Part shown: positions 1-8,313 of the stretch, piece by piece
Position numbering within the stretch: position 1 is the stretch's first letter
How the letters are laid out: each line of letters starts with the position of its first letter
Assembly (NCBI RefSeq): GCF_004766055.1
Contig: NZ_SPQR01000003.1
Location: 1-64,000 of the forward strand
Reading direction: 5' to 3'
DNA length: 64,000 nt
Source of the DNA: Desulfosporosinus sp. Sb-LF
GTDB lineage: Bacteria > Bacillota > Desulfitobacteriia > Desulfitobacteriales > Desulfitobacteriaceae
The notes under the pieces: generated by a model
What the model saw: the letters and a program-made list of their open reading frames with translations, nothing else
What the model was told of the DNA's origin: nothing
Database searches by the model: none
Program-made: the position numbers and the translations under genes

Positions 1-168
1 GGTATCCTGAAACGCGAGAAGTATTACGGGTACAAATTCACCAGCCGGGAGCACCTTGTTCAAGCCATTTCTGATTACATCTTCTATTATAATTATCGGC
101 GTTTACAGCGCCGCTTGTATATTATGACGCCGATGGAGTTCTATATGCAGTACGTAAAGGCCGCATAA
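1..168 (+). CDS. IS3-family transposase OrfB, C-terminal 55 residues
   Basis: This is the last part of a DDE integrase-type transposase that would catalyse IS cutting and joining. The visible residues include GILKREKYYGYKF and YYNYRRLQRRL, followed by a TPMEFY ending. That is the standard tail after the catalytic glutamate of IS3/IS150-group OrfB proteins. The frame is open to the left edge and closes with TAA at 166-168. A 13-bp stem hairpin follows directly. Whether the full gene is intact cannot be seen. Confidence 0.85.
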   Translation, partial: GILKREKYYGYKFTSREHLVQAISDYIFYYNYRRLQRRLYIMTPMEFYMQYVKAA

Positions 169-169
169 A

Positions 170-204
170 GAATTGCTACCCGCTTTTTAGACGGGTAGCA
201 ATTC
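170..204 (+). terminator. Hairpin after the transposase gene
   Basis: A perfect 13-bp stem (170-182 with 192-204) and a 9-base loop start two bases after the transposase stop codon. A T-rich stretch follows from about 219. It probably ends the IS transcript. Confidence 0.6.
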
Positions 205-265
205 GGCAAACTTCGTTCTATTTTTTCATTGTCCTATTGACGGGGTGCACACCACAAATTGTTTA

Positions 266-475
266 TTACTCCACTATTTCCTCCACCCTCATCCCGCTCT
301 TCAACTCAAAAACAAAATGCATTGATGTGAGAATTTCTATCTTCTCAACCAACGCATTAAATAATTCTTCATTAAACTCTTCCAATAGTGAATCCCTGCT
401 GTAATCAATTCCACAATTTCATCAAACCTTTGCTTCAACACATTTCTTTCATCCCCTCTTTAGTCCTAGCGTAAA
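266..475 (-). pseudogene. Decayed C-terminus of a large serine recombinase
   Basis: Reading the minus strand from 418 to the stop at 266-268 gives a tail containing FNEELFNALVEKIEIL and HFVFELKSGMRVEE. This is the typical end of large serine recombinases found in clostridial mobile elements. A stop lies at 419-421. The continuing homology, with RFDEIVELI, sits in another frame up to about 475, so the gene is frameshifted as well as truncated. It lies right beside the IS end, which suggests an old integration site. The family call rests on motif resemblance only. Confidence 0.5.
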
Positions 476-907
476 AATCCCAACGGTAATGAAAACAATT
501 ACAACCCCATTACAACTACAGATAAGACTCGGATGTTATCATAGCCTTTTCTTGCGTTCCAAACGCGCATGAAAGGTCCCTTCACACGTCGTTCCATCAC
601 AATTAGAGCAACCCAAATTTTCCGTATTTTACAACTGAGAACAAGCAACATGTACCGATCACGCCGTATTACCGCCCAATTATAACTTGAAGGTTTTCTG
701 GTCAAAAGCTATTCAGCGACACTTGGTGAGAAGATCGGAGCCAAGACAGTGAATCAATTGAAATTTTTATTCGTTTTGGAATTGCTCAGAACTTAAAATA
801 ATATATAATAATGAATAGAAGAAATGCTTACAATTTGTTCCAGAAGTTGCACTGAAAGTTGCGCACTGCTGAAGAGCACATTGTATGCTGTAGGAGGTAA
901 AAGCAAG
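476..907. other. Gap with no supported gene
   Basis: Open frames here (for example on the minus strand at 499-705) lack ribosome binding sites and recognisable motifs. The last part carries the ribosome binding site and presumably the promoter of the methyltransferase at 908. Confidence 0.5.
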
Positions 908-1510
908 ATGATTGAAGAACAATTTAAGGAAAGATATAAAGCAGGAAATACTCCTTGGGATATTGGCAAACCTGATTTCAACCTTATTCAGACTGTAACA
1001 ACAATGGACATAAAACCCTGTAATGTATTGGAAATCGGATGCGGAACTGGCAATAACTCCATATGGCTTGCCCAAAAAAACTTTAATGTTATTGGTATTG
1101 ATGCTTCAGAGATTGCAACACAGAAAGCTTTAGAGAAAGCTTCAAAAACCAATGTGAATTGTACTTTTATTGAGATTAACTTTCTTAACAACAAAATTGA
1201 AGGCGCACCATTTGACTTTGTGTTTGATAGAGGTTGTTTTCATGTATTTAATTTGGATCAAGAACGAAAAATATTTGCTGAAAATGTATCAGCCCATTTA
1301 GAACAAGACGGTCTATGGCTGAGTATTGTTGGAAATGCTGATGAACAACGTGATCATCCTGGTCCACCGCAGCGTACTGCCAGAGATATTGTTAACTCAG
1401 TGGAACCCTACTTCGAAATTCTTTCGCTCGTTTCAAGTCATTTTGAATCAGACCGCCCGAACCCTCCTAGAGCCTGGGTTTGTCTAATGCGGAAAAGGCG
1501 TTCTGTATAA
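908..1510 (+). CDS. Class I SAM-dependent methyltransferase
   Basis: This 200-residue cytoplasmic methyltransferase should transfer the methyl group of S-adenosylmethionine to an unknown small substrate. Near the N-terminus NTPWDIGKP resembles thiopurine/tellurite methyltransferase-like proteins. Motif I is VLEIGCGTGNNS, the acidic residue after beta-2 sits in VIGIDAS, and a motif IV-like FDFVFDRGCFH follows. A longer frame begins at 824, but AGGAGG at 892-897 is correctly placed for the ATG at 908, which also starts just before the family's conserved region. It is monocistronic and closed by a strong terminator. The substrate cannot be read from the sequence. Confidence 0.85.
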   Translation: MIEEQFKERYKAGNTPWDIGKPDFNLIQTVTTMDIKPCNVLEIGCGTGNNSIWLAQKNFNVIGIDASEIATQKALEKASKTNVNCTFIEINFLNNKIEGAPFDFVFDRGCFHVFNLDQERKIFAENVSAHLEQDGLWLSIVGNADEQRDHPGPPQRTARDIVNSVEPYFEILSLVSSHFESDRPNPPRAWVCLMRKRRSV

Positions 1511-1550
1511 AAGACCAGGTGGATCAAATTATGATTCACCTGGTCTTTTA
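1509..1550 (+). terminator. Rho-independent terminator of the methyltransferase gene
   Basis: An 18-bp stem with one G-T pair begins at the stop codon (1509-1526 with 1532-1549, 5-base loop). The right arm ends in CTTTTA. Confidence 0.8.
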
Positions 1551-1706
1551 TGCAGTTTGAATTAAATCACCAACGACATTTGAAACATTTACATATCGAA
1601 TATGTTCCCTTGAACCTACCCACCTCAAAACTATCAAATCTAAGCTACTATAATATGTTTCTCACACAATCCCCCTGAACTCTGAAACCAGTACCACAAG
1701 ACCATC

Positions 1707-2990
1707 CTAGCTGTGTTTTCTGTTGAGACATACTACCGTCTCAACGTGCTGTGTCCAGGGAAACATATCCACAGGCTGCACACTTTCAACCCTGTATCCC
1801 CCTTGTGAGAGCAATCTGAGATCTCTACCCAAGGTTCCCGGATCACATGACACATAGATTATGCGCTGGGGCTTCAGCTCCAGCAAGCGCTTCACAACCT
1901 CAGGATGCATTCCCGCTCTCGGGGGATCCAAAACCACCACATCTGGCTGTTCCTCTATCTTCATCATTCGCGACTCGACTTTCCCCTTCAGGAATTCGAC
2001 ATGGCCGATCGCATTGTTTTTGGCTGCGTTTTGAATAGCATCCTCGACTGCATACGGATTTTCTTCGATACCTGTTACCTTTTTGGCTTCACGTGCTAAC
2101 GCCAAAGTTAGCGTCCCAATACCCGAGTAAAGATCCCAAACAGTTTCTGCTCTGGTCAGAGCAGCTTCAGCCAAAACATGTGCATAGAGGACATCCGTTT
2201 GCTTTGAATTCACTTGCAAAAACGACAAAGGTGATACATCGAAGGGCATATCGAGAATAGTTTGATTAAACATTTCTTCTCCCCATATTAGGACTAAATT
2301 TCCTTCAGAATCACTTCCCCAAACTGATCGTAGTCCTTCTCTGGAGAGAGCCTCAAAAAGATCTGGATTCTCCTCTTCGGAAAGAGCCTTGGTCGGAACC
2401 CCCTCGAGCAATAAGAGCCCTTCGCCCTTATCGTTTTCACGAAAGGTCAAAGTGTGTATCTCGGGGTAACCCTTCGTTAAAAACTCCTCAGTTAATCGAA
2501 TCCAGCGATTCATGCGTTCACTTATGAGAAGGCAATCTTCAAAGTGGATAAGAGTCTTAGATCTTTCTTTGAAATACCCTAATTTCCCTGTCGACTCGCG
2601 ATGCAACCGTGCCTTATTGCGATAGCGCCAAGGATGCTCCATTCCAATCGTTGGTTTGACAGTTACCTTTAGCTTTCCGATTCTCGAGAGGGCATCTTCA
2701 ACCCAGCGTTGCTTCCAAATAAGAGTTTCTTCATAAGTCATATGTTGTAATTGGCAACCTCCACACCCTGAAAAAACGGTGCAAGGGGGGATAATACGTT
2801 CTGGGGAACTCTTGATAATACTCTGAAGTCGCGCCCGTTGCCACTTCTTTTTTGCTTCATAGACAGCAACTACACCTGTTTCTCCTGGCAAAAGACCCGT
2901 GACAAACGTCGCGATGCCATTTATATACCCTATCCCTGAACCATCTGAGATAAGCCGAAGACATTCAAGTTCTAACTTTTTATCGTTCAT
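1707..2990 (-). CDS. rlmD: 23S rRNA (uracil-C5)-methyltransferase, RlmD/RumA type
   Basis: This SAM-dependent enzyme makes 5-methyluridine in 23S rRNA. The 427-residue protein has an N-terminal TRAM-like region (about 1-60) and a [4Fe-4S] cysteine cluster with Cys70, Cys76 and Cys79 in PPCTVFSGCGGCQLQ. A fourth cysteine probably lies in HFEDCLLI. The SAM fold contains DLYSGIGTLTLALA. The C-terminal motifs VVLDPPRAGM and YVSCDPGTLGRDL hold the catalytic cysteine. Length and motif order fit the RumA/TrmA family. AAGGAG lies ahead of the ATG. Firmicute members often act on two sites (RlmCD), so the exact uridine is not certain. Confidence 0.9.
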   Translation of the reverse strand: MNDKKLELECLRLISDGSGIGYINGIATFVTGLLPGETGVVAVYEAKKKWQRARLQSIIKSSPERIIPPCTVFSGCGGCQLQHMTYEETLIWKQRWVEDALSRIGKLKVTVKPTIGMEHPWRYRNKARLHRESTGKLGYFKERSKTLIHFEDCLLISERMNRWIRLTEEFLTKGYPEIHTLTFRENDKGEGLLLLEGVPTKALSEEENPDLFEALSREGLRSVWGSDSEGNLVLIWGEEMFNQTILDMPFDVSPLSFLQVNSKQTDVLYAHVLAEAALTRAETVWDLYSGIGTLTLALAREAKKVTGIEENPYAVEDAIQNAAKNNAIGHVEFLKGKVESRMMKIEEQPDVVVLDPPRAGMHPEVVKRLLELKPQRIIYVSCDPGTLGRDLRLLSQGGYRVESVQPVDMFPWTQHVETVVCLNRKHS

Positions 2991-3032
2991 AATAAAACTC
3001 CTTCATTAGCACCAATTACCTTTTACTCATTT

Positions 3033-3743
3033 TTAGTACCGCTGTATCCATAACGCAATGGCCATTAAACCATTCCAAGTTCCATGGGCAATAATTGCTG
3101 GCCAAATCGTTGACGAACGCTCATACAGCCACGAAAGTATGACTCCCCCAATAAATAATGGTAAGAAGCGAACTATATCAAAATGAAGCGTTGCAAAAAA
3201 AACACCTGTCAGCAACATTCCTCTTCCCCTGCCAAAGGCTTGACGAAGAGGAGGGTAAATTAAACCACGAAAAAGCATCTCTTCCTTAATCGGGGCAATG
3301 ACTCCCCCTAATACCGTAAGAAAACCAAATTCCCAAGTATAGTTTACCCCTTTTACTGCTAGCGCAAAACTCTGTGGGGCAGGAGTTCCTAGTAAACGAG
3401 TTAATAAATTTCCTAAAAAGCCAACACCCACAAATAATAAGACTCCTGTTACAAACCCCAACATAACATAGCGCTTAGGCGGCTTGACAAATCCCAGGTC
3501 GGAAAATGGTCGATGAATAAGGCGTAGAAATATCCATATTAAACCAAAGTAGATCAGTGCATCCCCTAATCCAACTCCGAAAAAATAGAGAATCCCACGC
3601 ACAGAATCCAAGTCTTTCGGAGTTTCCAACCATCCGAGCGGAAATTCGATTAACGTCACTAGTGCAATCAATAACAGGCCTTGCCAAATGTTCCAAACAG
3701 GTCGTCTTGGCGGAATAAGAAGACCAACCTTTTTCTTAGCCAT
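3033..3743 (-). CDS. CPBP (CAAX protease/Abi) family intramembrane protease
   Basis: This predicted integral membrane metalloprotease has about seven hydrophobic segments. Motif 1 is EEMLFRGLIY with its paired glutamates and arginine. Motif 2 is TLHFDIVRFLP. A late histidine in IIAHGTWN completes the set typical of the CPBP family. The substrate is unknown; members process prenylated or other membrane proteins and some act in bacteriocin immunity. A start at 3752 is possible, but GAGG touches that ATG. The ATG at 3743 (MAKKKVG) has GAGG nine bases upstream and is preferred. The gene sits alone behind rlmD. Confidence 0.8.
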   Translation of the reverse strand: MAKKKVGLLIPPRRPVWNIWQGLLLIALVTLIEFPLGWLETPKDLDSVRGILYFFGVGLGDALIYFGLIWIFLRLIHRPFSDLGFVKPPKRYVMLGFVTGVLLFVGVGFLGNLLTRLLGTPAPQSFALAVKGVNYTWEFGFLTVLGGVIAPIKEEMLFRGLIYPPLRQAFGRGRGMLLTGVFFATLHFDIVRFLPLFIGGVILSWLYERSSTIWPAIIAHGTWNGLMAIALWIQRY

Positions 3744-3824
3744 CTCATACATCCTCAGTATTTATTTAATTTCCTTCCGTTTCCAATTCTAACCGTTAAA
3801 TCAACCATTGTCTACAAAATGCAA

Positions 3825-3858
3825 AAGAAGGGGCTCTAAATTTAGAGACACCCTTCTT
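3825..3858 (-). terminator. Terminator of the CoA-transferase gene
   Basis: AAGAAGGG at 3825-3832 pairs with 3851-3858, with an inner palindrome CTCTAAATTTAGAG. On the minus strand the arm runs into CTTCTTTTG. It lies about 55 bases after the CoA-transferase stop. Confidence 0.6.
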
Positions 3859-3913
3859 ACCTCACTCGTACTGGAGTAAGTATTGAGATCAAACCTATCT
3901 AGTCATGAATCTA

Positions 3914-5242
3914 TTATGCCTTACGACGCCAAATCTTCTGTTTCTTGGCCTCTTCGATTAATTCTTCCCTGAAATCAGGGTGAGCAATTGAAATCAAGGC
4001 TTCTGCACGTTGCCAAGTAGACAAGCCTTTAAGATTAACCTTACCAAACTCAGTAACTACAAACTGAACGGTTGGTCGTGTGTCTGTAATTGCTGCGCCA
4101 TGCGTCATAATACCTTTAATGCGGGAATGAAGTTGCCCTTGTTTATCCTTATAGGTGGAGGGTAAGCAGATAAAGCTTTTTCCACCCTTTGAATTATAAG
4201 AGGCTTCCACAAAGTCAAGCTGCCCTCCTGCACCACTAATCATACTCGTTCCTGCCGACTCAGAACATACCTGACCTGTCAAATCAATTTCCAAAGCACT
4301 GTTGATGGAAATCAATTGGTTATTTTGAGAAGCAATAAACGGATGATTGGTGTAATCCACTGGGTACCCTGCCAATGACGGGTTATCCCGCATGAAATCA
4401 TACAACTTTTGGGTTCCTGCTGCAAAGGCAAAAACGATCCTACCCCTATCTAATTGTTTGTTCATCCCAGTTACTTTACCTGCTTCTACCATATCCACAA
4501 ATCCGTCAACCAGCATCTCGGTATGAATCCCCAGATCCTTTAGATCCGATGTAGCAATCATCTGTCCTAGGGCATTTGGCATTCCGCCAATTCCCAACTG
4601 AATACATGCCCCATCCTTAATTTCAGGTAAGACATAGGAGGCAATTTGTTTGTCGATTTCAGAAGCAGATGCCGAAGGTAATTGTGGAAGACCTTTGTGC
4701 CCTGCTTCAACAACATAATCTACTTTTGAAATATGGACTGTATGGTCATAGCCCCCGTGGACTCTCGGCATATCGTCATTAACCTCAACTATGACGGCAC
4801 GCGCCTTCTCGATTGCTGCTGCATAGTGAGAAACCGTAGCCCCAAAGCTAAAAAATCCATGTTCGTCCATAGGGGCAACCTGAATAGCCACAACATCTGT
4901 TTGTAGGTCCTCACGTAAGTAACGAGGTAGTTCAGAATATTTAAGGGGAATATAATAAGCCAAACCGGCTTGGGCCATTTTTCTTTCACGTCCGCCCATA
5001 TGCCAGCTATTCCAAATAAAATGTTCTCCAGTTGTATCAGCTTCCATGCAAGCTATAGGTGTCAAAATCACGCCTCCGCGCAAATTCACATTATGAAGTT
5101 CGTCTTTACGCCGTGCCAAAGCTTGATCTAATAAAGCGGGCATACTTGCGGCCCAAGCAAACTCAACCCAATCATCACTACGAACAACTTTTACAGCTTC
5201 ATCGGCAGTAACACACTTTTTAAGATACTCATCCTTCAACAT
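3914..5242 (-). CDS. Acetyl-CoA hydrolase / 4-hydroxybutyrate-type CoA-transferase
   Basis: This 442-residue cytoplasmic enzyme of the acetyl-CoA hydrolase/transferase family should move CoA between acyl-CoA and a free acid such as acetate. Supporting motifs are the CoA-binding loop IQLGIGGMPNALGQM, ESAGTSMISGAGGQLDF, and a C-terminal region with THGAAITDTRPTVQFVVTEFG, as in butyryl-CoA:acetate and 4-hydroxybutyrate CoA-transferases. AAGGGGG precedes the ATG. The gene is monocistronic. A consensus sigma-54 promoter lies 250 bases upstream and repeated TGTCnACA boxes lie further up, so expression is probably switched by an enhancer-binding activator. The acid substrate cannot be told from sequence alone. 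Confidence 0.85.
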   Translation of the reverse strand: MLKDEYLKKCVTADEAVKVVRSDDWVEFAWAASMPALLDQALARRKDELHNVNLRGGVILTPIACMEADTTGEHFIWNSWHMGGRERKMAQAGLAYYIPLKYSELPRYLREDLQTDVVAIQVAPMDEHGFFSFGATVSHYAAAIEKARAVIVEVNDDMPRVHGGYDHTVHISKVDYVVEAGHKGLPQLPSASASEIDKQIASYVLPEIKDGACIQLGIGGMPNALGQMIATSDLKDLGIHTEMLVDGFVDMVEAGKVTGMNKQLDRGRIVFAFAAGTQKLYDFMRDNPSLAGYPVDYTNHPFIASQNNQLISINSALEIDLTGQVCSESAGTSMISGAGGQLDFVEASYNSKGGKSFICLPSTYKDKQGQLHSRIKGIMTHGAAITDTRPTVQFVVTEFGKVNLKGLSTWQRAEALISIAHPDFREELIEEAKKQKIWRRKA

Positions 5243-5494
5243 TTATACATCCCCCTTGTTACTTCTCCATAATTGTATCTAAAGCAGATACAATTAAATT
5301 TTTAAAATTTAAAACTATGTTTTATTAAATAAAACTGAAATTTATTTTTAAAATTATTTATATTATTCAAAATGAAGAGTTCTTTCTTCTCCAACCCTTT
5401 CTGATCTATTTTGTCGTTAAGCTTCAACCCCCCTTTTGCTGTTCAGAGATAACTTACCTAATAATTAGCCGCCAACTAATCTGACTGAATTGTC
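5243..5494 (-). other. Long 5' leader of the CoA-transferase gene
   Basis: This AT-rich stretch lies between the sigma-54 promoter and the CoA-transferase ribosome binding site. It has no ORF with a ribosome binding site and no strong hairpin. If the sigma-54 promoter is the real one, the mRNA has a leader of about 240 nt. Confidence 0.4.
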
Positions 5495-5511
5495 TTGCAA
5501 TTTATGTGCCA
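5495..5511 (-). promoter_or_regulatory. Sigma-54 (-24/-12) promoter for the CoA-transferase
   Basis: On the minus strand the sequence is TGGCAC-ATAAA-TTGCAA. It matches the RpoN consensus TGGCAC-N5-TTGCW at every conserved base and has the required spacing. It points toward the CoA-transferase gene that starts at 5242. Confidence 0.8.
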
Positions 5512-5609
5512 ATGGATCTTTTCCTAGTTTTCAATCTTCAGATTGCTTATATATTAGGGTTCAAGGACTCTTGCCTCATCAAATTCCTAAACAATGCCGC
5601 TTCTATCAC

Positions 5610-5712
5610 TGTCTACAAAAGTCTACATTCGGAACTAGATAACTCAAAACCACTTGCAATATCCAGCTTTCGTAGGTGTCGACAAACGGATACATGTCCC
5701 AAAATGTAGACA
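5610..5712. promoter_or_regulatory. Candidate enhancer (UAS) boxes for a sigma-54 activator
   Basis: Four related 8-mers lie 100-200 bases upstream of the sigma-54 promoter: TGTCTACA at 5610-5617, AGTCTACA at 5620-5627, TGTCGACA at 5677-5684 and TGTAGACA at 5705-5712. The last is the exact reverse complement of the first. Position and symmetry fit binding sites for an enhancer-binding protein. The activator is not identified. Confidence 0.5.
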
Positions 5713-5814
5713 CGCTAAATACCTCAAACGATCTATGACGGTAATTCTATGAATATTTCTAACCTTCATTGTATTTATTTTAATCCATAGGAACTTTAAG
5801 TGAGAAAATATCAG

Positions 5815-5857
5815 CTAAAATAGAGGGGTGTGCTTAAAGCACACCCCTCTATTTTAG
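5815..5857. terminator. Strong terminator after the dehydrogenase gene
   Basis: A perfect 19-bp stem (5815-5833 with 5839-5857) with a 5-base loop includes CTAAAAT/ATTTTAG arms. It lies about 60 bases beyond the stop of the minus-strand dehydrogenase gene and can work in either direction. Confidence 0.8.
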
Positions 5858-5915
5858 GAGATCATACGTGGTTATAATCTTTTGACTATTATTTGAGGAT
5901 AAGGTTGGCGCATTA

Positions 5916-6917
5916 TTAGATCATCGCTTCTATGATAGCAGAAGCCATCTCTTGAGTACCGGCCTTCCCACCCAAATCCGGGGTTATATAATCTCTTTGA
6001 CCCAGTACTTGCTCGATGCCTTTCTCAACCCGCTTGGCTTCTTCCAGAAATCCCAAATATTTAAGCATTTCTACGCCAGAGAGAATCATCGCTAGTGGAT
6101 TTGCGAGATTCTTGCCTGCGATCTGCGGAGCACTACCATGGACAGCCTCAAACACAGCACCCATTTCCCCGATATTTGCCCCTGGGGCCACGCCCAAGCC
6201 ACCTACCAAGCCAGCGACAAGGTCCGAAACAATATCCCCATAAAGATTAGGTAAAACTAATACATCAAATTGCTCCGGGACTTGAACCAAATTCATACAA
6301 AGAGCATCGACAATCAGATCGTCGCACTTAATTTCCGGATAATCTCGTGCCACGGATCGCACACTTTCCAAGAAAAGACCGTCACTCAATTTCATAATAT
6401 TAGCTTTATGAACAATCGTAACCCTCTTACGCCCCTCCCGACGGGCCAGATCAAAGGCATAGCGCCCTATGCGCTCCGATGCTTCGCGAGTAATAACCTT
6501 GATGCTTTCAGCTGCATCATGCCCGACCATGTGCTCGACTCCGGCATAGAGATCCTCCGTATTCTCCCGAACAACTACTATATCTACACCTTGATAGCGG
6601 GATTCAACGTTCGGCAGGTTTCGCAAATGCCGTACATTTGCATAAAGTTGTAATTGCTGGCGCAATGAAACATTGACACTGCGAAAACCCTTCCCAACCG
6701 GGGTCGTGATGGGTCCTTTAAGTGCCACCTTATTCCGACGAATGGTTTCTAGAACATACTCCGGCAAAGGAGTTCCATCCCGAGCAATACAGGCTTCCCC
6801 TGCTTCAACCACTTCCCACTCTATCGGGGCTCGACTAGCTGTAATGACTTTCTGGGTAGCCCTACTAACTTCTGGGCCGATTCCATCCCCCGGAATCAAG
6901 GTTATCTTAATAGACAT
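5916..6917 (-). CDS. NAD-type isocitrate/homoisocitrate dehydrogenase family
   Basis: This 333-residue beta-decarboxylating dehydrogenase most likely converts isocitrate to 2-oxoglutarate with NAD. It opens with ITLIPGDGIGPEV. The substrate-helix motif RSVNVSLRQQL has the serine and asparagine seen in isocitrate and homoisocitrate enzymes rather than LeuB. Metal-binding aspartates lie in LYGDIVSDLVAG, and FEAVHGSAPQIAGK is the cofactor region. The frame extends to 6938, but AAAAGGAG lies inside that extension and serves the ATG at 6917. It follows the homocitrate synthase gene with a hairpin between. That neighbour suggests supply or use of 2-oxoglutarate in the same pathway. Homoisocitrate as substrate cannot be ruled out. 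Confidence 0.8.
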   Translation of the reverse strand: MSIKITLIPGDGIGPEVSRATQKVITASRAPIEWEVVEAGEACIARDGTPLPEYVLETIRRNKVALKGPITTPVGKGFRSVNVSLRQQLQLYANVRHLRNLPNVESRYQGVDIVVVRENTEDLYAGVEHMVGHDAAESIKVITREASERIGRYAFDLARREGRKRVTIVHKANIMKLSDGLFLESVRSVARDYPEIKCDDLIVDALCMNLVQVPEQFDVLVLPNLYGDIVSDLVAGLVGGLGVAPGANIGEMGAVFEAVHGSAPQIAGKNLANPLAMILSGVEMLKYLGFLEEAKRVEKGIEQVLGQRDYITPDLGGKAGTQEMASAIIEAMI

Positions 6918-6940
6918 TGAATTTGTGCTCCTTTTCATAG

Positions 6941-6966
6941 AAAAAGGCAGCTCATTGCCGCCTTTT
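6941..6966 (-). terminator. Intercistronic terminator-like hairpin between nifV-type gene and dehydrogenase
   Basis: On the minus strand a 10-bp stem (6966-6957 with 6951-6942) with an AATGA loop runs into TTTTT, 15 bases after the synthase stop and just ahead of the dehydrogenase ribosome binding site. It may attenuate downstream expression. Confidence 0.55.
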
Positions 6967-6981
6967 AAGTTTCTTGGTTTT

Positions 6982-8115
6982 TTACAAGCTCCGTTGCTTT
7001 AACATATCTCCATAAATGTAAACCAGTTCCTTGTCAAAGAGTGAACGCTTCATATCGACAGCCAATGCTCTTACCCGTGCCAACATTTCCTCGGCGTCCT
7101 CGTTTGTCATCTCTTTGCCATATTCTAGGAGAAACTTTGCTTTGATAGAGGCCGTCCCCGAGTGTTTTCCAATCACAATCTGGCGTTCGAGCCCTACATC
7201 CTCAGGGCTGAATGCTTCATATGTTTTAGGATTTTTCAAGGCTCCATCAGCGTGAATCCCGGATTCATGCGCAAACATATTACTTCCCACAATCGATTTC
7301 CAGGGGGGGAGCATACGACCTGAGGCCCGTGCAACATATTCAGAAACCTCAACAAAGCGCTCCGTGGCAAAGCTCAAATCTGTATCAAGTAAGTGTTTTA
7401 AGGCCATGACGACCTCTTCTAATGCTGCATTACCAGCTCGTTCTCCCAAGCCATTCACCGTGACTCCCACATGGGATGCACCAGCCTTTACTCCAGCTAG
7501 CGCATTGGCCGTTGCCATGCCAAAATCATCATGCGTATGCATTTCAACGTCTATATTCGTTTTTTCAATCAGCATTTTAATACGATCATACGTTGTGAAA
7601 GGATCCAAGATGCCTACGGTATCACAATATCGCAAACGATCCGCACCCGCTTTTTTAGCTTCTTTCGCAAATTGCACAAGGAAATCCATGTCGGATCGGG
7701 AAGCATCTTCTGCATTGACGGAAATATACATTCCTTCGCGTTTTGCAAAGGCGGTTGCCTTAATCATCCGCTCTAAAACATCCTCACGAGTGGTCATAAG
7801 TTTATGCTCTATATGAATATCTGAAGTAGAAATAGAAATTGCTACCGCATCCACACCGCAAGCTAAGGACGATTCAATATCCGAGATTACCGCTCGATTC
7901 CAACCCATAATACTCGCTTTTAAATCCAATTTCACAATATCACTGATGGCCTTTTGTTCATCTCCACCCATGACAGCAACGCCAGCTTCAATTTGTTGAA
8001 CGCCAAGCTCATCAAGCAAACGAGCAATGCGCATTTTTTCTTGATTCGAGAAAACAACCCCCGCCGTTTGTTCTCCGTCGCGTAACGTGGTATCCACAAT
8101 TGTTAAATGTCTCAA
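6982..8115 (-). CDS. nifV: Homocitrate synthase, NifV type
   Basis: This enzyme condenses acetyl-CoA with 2-oxoglutarate to homocitrate, the organic ligand of the nitrogenase FeMo cofactor. The 377-residue TIM-barrel protein has the DRE-TIM signature DTTLRDGEQTAG at its start. It also has the metal-binding MHTHDDFGMATAN, the loop NGLGERAGNAALEE and HESGIHADG. It aligns along its length with Azotobacter-type NifV as I recall it. The start is TTG at 8115 with GAGGGG upstream. No nif structural genes are in the window. Related Re-citrate synthases belong to the same family, and the neighbouring isocitrate-type dehydrogenase makes that alternative worth keeping. Confidence 0.8.
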   Translation of the reverse strand: MRHLTIVDTTLRDGEQTAGVVFSNQEKMRIARLLDELGVQQIEAGVAVMGGDEQKAISDIVKLDLKASIMGWNRAVISDIESSLACGVDAVAISISTSDIHIEHKLMTTREDVLERMIKATAFAKREGMYISVNAEDASRSDMDFLVQFAKEAKKAGADRLRYCDTVGILDPFTTYDRIKMLIEKTNIDVEMHTHDDFGMATANALAGVKAGASHVGVTVNGLGERAGNAALEEVVMALKHLLDTDLSFATERFVEVSEYVARASGRMLPPWKSIVGSNMFAHESGIHADGALKNPKTYEAFSPEDVGLERQIVIGKHSGTASIKAKFLLEYGKEMTNEDAEEMLARVRALAVDMKRSLFDKELVYIYGDMLKQRSL

Positions 8116-8313
8116 TCAGACACACCCCTCTTCTTTGACTCGAAATTTATTATATAGATTTGACTTACAATTACTTTCTATAGTAGCACAATCCACCTTA
8201 AGTTAGAAGGATGCCAATTACCTTATACTGTATACTTATTAGGCAAAACCCTCGTTATCTCGAGTAAACAAAGAATAAAAGGGAGCCTCCCCTTTCAGAG
8301 AGACTTTAAAAAA

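Larger units (their letters stand above)
1..254 (+). mobile_element. Right end of an IS3-type insertion sequence (left part outside window)
   Basis: The window opens inside an IS3-type transposase gene. Downstream of its stop come a hairpin and then a stretch ending near 254. Read in reverse complement, that stretch starts TGGTGTGCACCCCGTCAA, the TG...CA form expected of an IS3-family terminal repeat. The left end and any target duplication lie outside the window, so the exact boundary is inferred. Confidence 0.55.

Noticed and set aside
499-705. A 68-codon minus-strand frame
   Set aside because: No ribosome binding site, no motif and no neighbour logic support it.
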